A stretch of DNA of 64,000 nucleotides from Motacilla alba alba (taxonomy: Eukaryota > Chordata > Aves > Passeriformes > Motacillidae), in assembly GCF_015832195.1 (NCBI RefSeq), contig NC_052026.1, positions 11,581,619 through 11,645,618 of the forward strand. The letters are read 5' to 3'. This document shows positions 57,101 to 64,000 of the stretch, one piece after another (the stretch's first letter is position 1; every line of letters starts with the position of its first letter). The translations under genes and the position numbers were made by a program. Under the pieces are notes generated by a model that had not been told where the DNA came from, made no database searches, and was given only the letters and a program-made list of their open reading frames with translations.

Positions 57101-60100
57101 TACTAGCCAAGTCCTGGAGTTTCTTTCTTTGATAAACTCCAGGGAAATTTTCTGGAAAAAAAAAACCAGACATGGAGGCTTTTGGGTTGGATCTGGAAGT
57201 TCCACTTATACAAAACTGACAGTTTACTTTAGTGAGTTTTACTTACACAAGGCATACACCACCCAGTGGCAGATATACAGACTTTTTTTTTAGGTAACTT
57301 GGAGACAGCACTGGTGGTGGTAACAAAAAGAAACATTTATATTTTAACAAGCTCCCAGTAACAAAAAGCTAGAGAGTAAGAAGCATCCAGCAGAACTAAA
57401 ACACTGAATGAATAGCCAGAAACATCTGTGTTTTGGGAGTAGCCTGCTGAGAGACCGCAATGGGACTTCTGCACAAAGATAGATGGCAGAATGTAACCCT
57501 TCTGTAAACAACTGTAACTTTTGGAATCATTCTTCTGCTATTAAAAAATCCCCAGTCTTTAGTAAGACCTAAAAATCTAGAGCATTTATTTTTCTATATC
57601 AGTTACCTACTTTCTTAGGACTTGCCTGCCTTACAAGGGCAGACAGATCCAGTGAATGTATTGTAATGAAATGTGCCACAGAAAGCTTACAGGACAGTTT
57701 AGTATGAACAGACTGGAGGAGTTCTTGCCCTTACTGACTTCTTGGAAGCAGGATATGTCCACTGTGTGCTCTAAAGTATTTATCAGGTGATAGGGTAGAC
57801 CCTGAACAGATGGGGAAAATCTGCAAGCTCCCACTAAGTAGATATGGCAACACTCCAAAAGAGGGAATTCTCAAACATCACCTTGTCAGTCCAGCTGAAA
57901 AAAAAGACCACAGCTTACATGTATTTGACTGCTGCTTGCAGCACAGAGGAAAAGCACTGTTTGCAGCAGATGGAATACTTTTAGCGCAGTGCATTTGTCA
58001 GAATTGCAAAGGAGAAGGGCTTGTCACTGGAGAAATCATCAGCTATGGTCATTTCTACTGGTTAATCTTACAAGAGCTATATCCTTGTTATAACCTTTCT
58101 GGCAAGAGCACTTTTTAAAAATATATTTTTAAGGAAAAGATTCCCTAGCTGTTTAATTTTCTCTGTAAGTGGTCAACATCAATGTAGTCCAAAAAATTAT
58201 TTACAACACAACCAACATTTTAATTGTTCCTCAGCTCTACAAGAGGCTATGGTGAATTAAAGAAGACTGCTATTAAAATTATACTCTCATCAAATTAGGG
58301 AAAGATTTACCCTGATATTTGGATAATATCTGAAATTTTACTGATGCCAAATAAAGTTGAGTAATGCCTACTATGATTAACTGATGTGCTCACAGTGGGG
58401 GAGGATGATGCTCAGTCTTAGTTAGCAAGCTATTGTAGTTTTTGTGCAAGACACTTTCAGTATTAATGTTCATTTTTTGTTTCCTGTTCCTGCATAGTCA
58501 TAGGCAGAACTAATATTTCCCACTGAAATTTGGGGAAAAGGAATTTACCAACATAAAGTACTTCTTTTGTGAGCCAAAGTATTTGCAAGGTCAGTCATGT
58601 TCAGACTACTCATTAGGAAGCATGTAATTGTCGGATTAGTCACTGGAGACTTACTGTATCATAAGAATCAGATTAAGTTTTTAATGAATTTAAGAATAGC
58701 GGCAGATAAATATTTTAACTTTACTCTAGCCATCATAATGCACACTTTAATCTCCCCTGCAGCATTATTTTAAAGTGTTTTTAGACCACATTCTTTCCAG
58801 AAGAAATTGTTTGTTTCAACAGTTTGCCAGCAATCAATATACTTCAGAAGTATCTTACAATTTTTATCCTAACACTCCCTGTCCTACTCGTAGTTCCATA
58901 AGCTGTAATGCAGGAGCAATCCACAGCACAGGTACCAAAGACAGCATAAACCACGTCCAAATATCCCTGAACAGGCCCAGCACAAAGTCAGGAGCCCAGA
59001 GCTGTCACACATCGTGAAGGACACGGTGGAGCTGTCACCTCCCTCAGAGCTGGGAGCCTGGCCACCACACATTCCACTGAGAGCAAGCTCTGCTGCTGAC
59101 AGCACCACCTTGTCTTTCTGCTGCTCTCTGCCTCCTCAGTTTTGCAAAGTGTCTGCCACCAAATTTAATCACTATTTTGGGGAAGAATATAACCCGGCAC
59201 TTTGCAGTTCAAAGGTGGACGACCTTTGCCTTACAATATCAGAGTTTATACTTCAAAATAGCATTGATGATGATAATAATAAATCAACTTCGAAGTAATC
59301 TCACTGCAAAGCCTACGCCAAGAGTTTGACTCATCAGTCAATCAAAGCTCAGATGCAAATCTAGTGATTTTGGTTTCCTAAAAAGGGGTTTTCAATTCCC
59401 ATTAGCACATCAAACCACTGACCTCAGATAGGTTAAACTGTTATTCTCATCTCTTCACCATGAGCTCTGGGTTCTCAGCCATAGTGTGACATTAGGGACA
59501 ATGCTCAGTTGTGCAGCGTGGCAATACCTCCTTTCCCAGATCCGGAGTCAGTGTCCAGCTCACAGATGCTCTCTTCCCTTTCCCACTCCATCTCTTTTCT
59601 TTCCCTTCCTTGATCAGGCACTAATCACCTGCTGCATGCAGGGCATGGATTCACACAGACTCATCAGCACTGGAGCTCACATGCCAGTTGCCAGCTGCTC
59701 CTCTGAAATTCCCTGTTCTGCTCTGCATGTCTTGTTGGCTCCACAAAATAAATCTTCAGAACAAGAATTTCTGCAGGGTTATAAGCTACTGCATCATACA
59801 CCTACGACACATGAAGTATTAAGAATAGCTGAGAGGGAAGGACTGAATCTCTCAGCCAAATTGTTCATCAATTGTAAATTTCTTGTTTCTGACTCTGAGG
59901 TATTCTACCATAAAATAGTGTATAAATGGCACACTGTATAGACCCTCAGCTAAACACTTGCCTGTGCAGAGATTTTATTTGTCCCTGAACAATTCTAGCA
60001 ACTCCTAGCTTGACAAACTTACAAAGCTCTAGAGATACACTAGCATAGAAAGGTTGTAGATGAGATCTATAATGTTTAGCTTGATGTTACACATTAAGAG

Positions 60101-61472
60101 GACCATCCTGTGGCTGATGCACGGCAAGTATTGAGAACTGATCTAAAGGGTGCTGCAATCAATTACCAAAACTGATTTCTCAGCTTTACTGACAGTAAAA
60201 GAGCTGGTGTGGACCAGCTGACAAAAGCAAAGGTACATCTTTCCAAGTACAGCGGGTGCACATTTGAGTACCACTTGGAGTACTTTATTCTAAATTAAGA
60301 GTCAGAAAATACTTCAAGAACTAAACTTAGGTCTGTTTTTAAAAATTTAGGATCTTCCCATCCCCTGCCTCCCCCTCAAGCCCTCTTCATTCCTGTAGAC
60401 CCTTCTCAATTTTGCCAAGGAATGGAAGTACTGAAATATCCCTAGTAAGCCATTTCTGCACAAGTAAATTCTGCAAGTCACATCAGGGAGCCTTCAAAGC
60501 TCACATTAACTCCTACTGAAACAAATACAGGACTTTCTTACAGTTTGACATGGAGACCTGGGTTTGGATACTCCTTCAAACTGAAATAGCAGGGACCTGA
60601 GCTTTGTGTGTCTGCTTTCTCACTCACATCATCCTAAGCTCTGGGAGAAATAGAAAAGAGAAAGGCCAGCCTAGGAGTGCAGCAGCCAACAATCCTTCTT
60701 TACTGAAGAAACCAAAATATCTCTAAAGACACTGAGACATGGTCTACATGGTTTGGAGATAGAATTTCACTTTCATTTTTAGGCAAAATACTACAAACCT
60801 GTCTGTCAGTTCGGTGAATATGTGAATACAGCTCCAGCAGTCTAAATATGTTATTTCCAGACAGATAATTCTTCCCCATGTTTAGACCAATATTAAACAG
60901 AATGTTAATACAACTACTTACACATAAGATCAGGAGGAACATACATCTTTAGTGAGAGTTTAGATACGCTGTGAGGGCAACGATGGATTAAAATCAGGCC
61001 ATAAATTACTGAACCTCTTGCTGTGTATTAAAATGGAAATGAATGGTTTAAAGAATTTTGAGTACTTCTGAGAAGCAACATCAAATAGTCCATGTCTTCA
61101 TTTTTGCTATGTCTGATGGTAAGCACATCAGCACCCCCCAGTTGTAAAGCCTTTGTCCCAGTTTAACCAATTGATTAAATATTGAAGAACTGTAGTATGG
61201 TTCTCTGATATCAGTCTGTACTGTAAACTCCATAACATTTACATGTATTGCAGTTATTACATATAGTTTTTATTAGACACTGTTTTGCCCAACTGCTCTC
61301 AACATCATTACAAAACAGTAAATCACAACCAAATAATTCTACACTTGGAGATATACTAAAGCATTGTAATTTAGGAGTCAGAACACAAATTTAAATGATG
61401 CATCTTTGTAAAACAGTTCTGGATTTTTCACTACTACCTCACTCTTAGTACTTTCCATTTTCTTTGTACATA

Positions 61473-61545
61473 TAGAATCATAGAATTATTTGGGTTGGAA
61501 GGGACCTTAAGGATTGTCCAACCCCTCCTGGAATCCTGCATCTGA
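61473..61545 (-). mobile_element. CR1 LINE 3' end, minus strand
   Basis: Plus-strand text 'atagaatcatagaattattt' then 'gggttggaagggaccttaag' and 'gattgtccaacccctcctgg' is the reverse complement of the avian CR1 3' end, including the terminal (ATTCTATG)-type repeat. It is well preserved compared with the other CR1 pieces here and is strongly 5'-truncated, with only about 70 bases left. This is the best single pointer to a bird genome. Confidence 0.85.
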
Positions 61546-63582
61546 CTCTCAACTTCTTGACTTGTGGCAACAAGAAAAAAAGTCATTATTGTTATTGTTG
61601 TTCCTATAATCATCATCATCATAATTTTTAAAGTTGAAATAAATTTTATTAAGGACAAATCCACTGTCCCAACCCATTTTCAATGAAGAGTATGTAAGGA
61701 ATACAGGAATATCACACTGGTTATAAACCTTGAATTTTCCTTCCTCAAGGCTTTTGGAGACAAAGGATTTGTGTTAGCAGCACATTAGCCATGTCTTGAC
61801 AACCTGTGATTGCCTCCTCCAACCACAACTCCTTAACCACCTGCTTTCCTTCTCCCTACCTTCCTATTAAGTCTTGAACCATGGATGGAAAGGTTTCATC
61901 CTAATTGTGCAGATCTTACATACTGATGCCAAGTCAGAATAGTTTCAAATGCAAGGTTTTATTTACATTCAAAACTTGATTTCCTATGGATGGATATCTG
62001 AGTCCTTCAGGAAATCAGCACCAAAAGTGCCTAGATCCCCAGGACTGTTGAGTAATTCCTGTTCTCATGGAAATCCTGGGTAACTGTAGTATAATCCAGC
62101 ATCTTAATTTCTGTATACATTCAACATACTTAATTTTAGCCACAGAGCTTTTGAAACTATTAATCCTTTGAGAAGGGAAAAGGAGGTGAGAGGCATGGAA
62201 GGAAAACAGCTGATTTCCTTGCTTTGTGACATATTCTTCAACAAAACCATAGGGAAGAACCTCTAAACTACTTATGAAAACTATCCTTGGTTTAATTTTC
62301 ACTCCTCCTTTCCCCTATTCTCTATTCAAACAAGTTTTGCAATCTTTCCTGAAGCATGACAAAGGTGACAGCACAGAGCAGCACTTTGGGAACCAGGGTT
62401 TACCATTCAGAAGCAGAAACTATCAGCAGGGAGGTCTGGCTGTGTAAGCTACATCCTTCTCTACACTCATATTCATCTAAAGCACACTACCAACTTTTCA
62501 GTGAACAGAATTCTGTGATAACACATTGCTAACCAAAATTCAGGCAGGATCGGGCAGGCAGTTGTCTGTTGTCAGTCCATAAATGTTTTTTTATGACGAA
62601 CATTCTGACTGCTGGTATGTAGTAAGACAAGCTGCCCTTATTATACAATAAGTCTTTTTATAGAAGATGGTAATTTTTCCAGTGCTCCTACTCCTTAAGG
62701 CTTTATGAACACAACCACTCACTTCCAAAAGCACAAGTGATTGCAGAAGCTGTGTTCTTAATATGGGTATTAACTGATTGCTACAGTTTGGCTATTATAA
62801 TTGTCTAAGAATATATGCTAGGTGTCCAAAATAGGGTCCAACCCTCCCAGACAGGTGGTGTTAGACCACACAGACGTGAAGTCTTTCTTAGAATGCTTTG
62901 TTATACGCTGCTTCCCTAGAACAAACCCAGCATCAGGAAAGCAGTACTGGTTTGATCCCACCCCACTGAAGTACACAGGAATTGTGATTTCAACAGCAGA
63001 AGAATATTACTCCTTTTTCAGAGCTGGAGAAAGTTATTGCATCGTTTCCAAGCCCTGGGTGTCCTGTCTTGCTACAGCACTCTTGCTAGTCTGAGAAACA
63101 GCTTTTGTGGCTTTGATGTAGGGGAAGGATTGTGGCTAGGCAATTGCACAGAATCCATCTTTACTGAAGCCTGCAGGACTGTGGGAATGAGCTGATTTTC
63201 TGGCCCAAGAGCAGCATGGAAGAATGAACCCTCCCCTCTGCGACTGCCTCATTGACCATCCAAACCACTGTTTCCTTGGGCCCAGTGTATGTACTGAAAA
63301 AAGCATCTGAGTATCGTGCATCTTGGTTTTCGCCAGCTATTTTAAATTTATTCTGCACCTCCTGACCTATGTGGGTATGTGTGCACAGCACTCTCCTCTT
63401 TACTGATATTTTAATTTCTATTTTTCTCTTCTGTAATGAAAGACCTCTTGCAATGTCTACCCTGAAGCATGCTAGAGGTGACAGCACTTTACTTGCCCTT
63501 AAGATCCATATCTCGAGGGGAAATATGATCCTGATTCCAGTCAAATTCCAGTTAAATTAAAAAAGAGGAAGAGGCTGGACTT

Positions 63583-63627
63583 GTGCACAGCACTCTCTAC
63601 AGAGAGTGCACAGCACTCTCTACAGAG
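63583..63627. repeat. Two-copy 23-bp repeat with internal palindrome
   Basis: The unit gtgcacagcactctctacagaga starts at 63583 and again at 63606 in near-perfect tandem. The junction creates a perfect inverted repeat CACTCTCT-ac-AGAGAGTG (63591-63608), and each unit begins with the palindrome GTGCAC. Confidence 0.9.
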
Positions 63628-64000
63628 TAACGGGAAGCGTTTTTCAGACCACAAGGTGGAGCAGTAGATCCTCACAGGTCTTGGGAGATCCCCACCTGAT
63701 AATTAATGTCACAGCATCTATAGGAAAAAAATAATCTCATGGTGGCTCATTACTAAATACAGAGCTGCCCAGTCATAACAAATATTATTAGCAGACCATT
63801 CTGGGATTTCCCACTTTATTTTATTCATTAGGATATTATAGTGGCAGCTCTCAGTGATGCCTAATTCATGTGTAGGATCTCACTTGTCAGCATGGCCACA
63901 ATGGCAGCAAGGACACAATCCATTGATAACAAGAGGTTAGCCCTGAACACACGTTTTTTGAAGAGAGTGCAACAATAAAATGGAGATACAGTCTCTTCTC

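Larger units (their letters stand above)
54141..64000 (+). other. SLC6A2 intron after first coding exon (5' part)
   Basis: 9.9 kb. I searched by eye for the next transporter exon (GAFLIPYTLF... and MELALGQY-type coding) and did not see it, so the intron probably continues past the window. Content is AT-rich after the CpG island ends at about 54.35 kb. It holds a minus-strand CR1 3' end (61473-61545), a 23-bp palindromic duplication (63583-63627), short GAT/AAT repeats (59266-59283, 61580-61625) and poly-A runs (56866-56877, 57156-57166). No other gene recognised. Confidence 0.65.

Noticed and set aside
60235..60300. Short resemblance to the CR1 'gtactcagcgctggtgag...cacctcgagtactgtg' block
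   Set aside because: Only one weak block. The neighbouring CR1 blocks could not be followed, so chance is likely.
62822..63094. 90-codon plus-strand frame with mixed-composition residues (KQYWFDPTPLKY...)
   Set aside because: It starts at GTG with no ATG, has no recognised domain or flanking splice structure, and lies deep in an intron. Probably chance.
54141..64000. Second coding exon of SLC6A2 (AFLIPYTLF-type sequence)
   Set aside because: Looked for by eye and not found. The intron most likely extends beyond the window. A translated search of the downstream contig would settle it.

Overview
This is vertebrate nuclear DNA, almost certainly from a bird. Every gene is split by GT-AG introns or sits in GC-rich CpG-island context. 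The interspersed repeats are CR1-type LINE pieces, including one young-looking avian CR1 3' end on the minus strand near 61.47-61.55 kb, plus an ancient MIR-like SINE. The gene order LPCAT2 > nested CAPNS2 > SLC6A2, all on the plus strand, matches human 16q12.2 as I recall it (homologous to chicken chromosome 11). I cannot name the species.

Layout: 1-4.37 kb is upstream flank with a purine-rich repeat and an old CR1 fragment, and no recognised gene. 4.38-5.5 kb is the CpG-island promoter and first exon of LPCAT2. LPCAT2 is complete: 14 coding exons from 4984 to 32119, all phase-compatible, giving a predicted 549-residue protein, with a 3'UTR to about 33.5 kb. Intron 11 (24192-29671) contains a complete, intronless, same-strand CAPNS2 gene (25696-26451, 251 aa). 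33.5-53.4 kb is intergenic; it holds an orphan CpG island at about 45.1-45.56 kb, CR1 remnants, a long (TG)n(TA)n microsatellite and some complex AT-rich blocks. 53.43-54.35 kb is the CpG-island promoter and first coding exon of SLC6A2. The rest of the window is the start of a long SLC6A2 intron, and the downstream exons lie outside.

Function: LPCAT2 is a Ca2+-responsive ER/lipid-droplet acyltransferase that makes phosphatidylcholine and platelet-activating factor. CAPNS2 is a penta-EF-hand small subunit that partners calpain proteases. SLC6A2 is the plasma-membrane Na+/Cl--dependent noradrenaline transporter. They are neighbours by ancestry and do not form one pathway. I found no mobile-element cargo, CRISPR array, RNA gene or new multi-gene system. 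The more interesting points are the nested CAPNS2 retrogene, an apparently intact third EF-hand loop in avian LPCAT2, a conserved kinase-type serine site at the LPCAT2 N terminus, a proline-rich repeat-encoded insertion and overlapping upstream ORF at SLC6A2, and the orphan CpG island.
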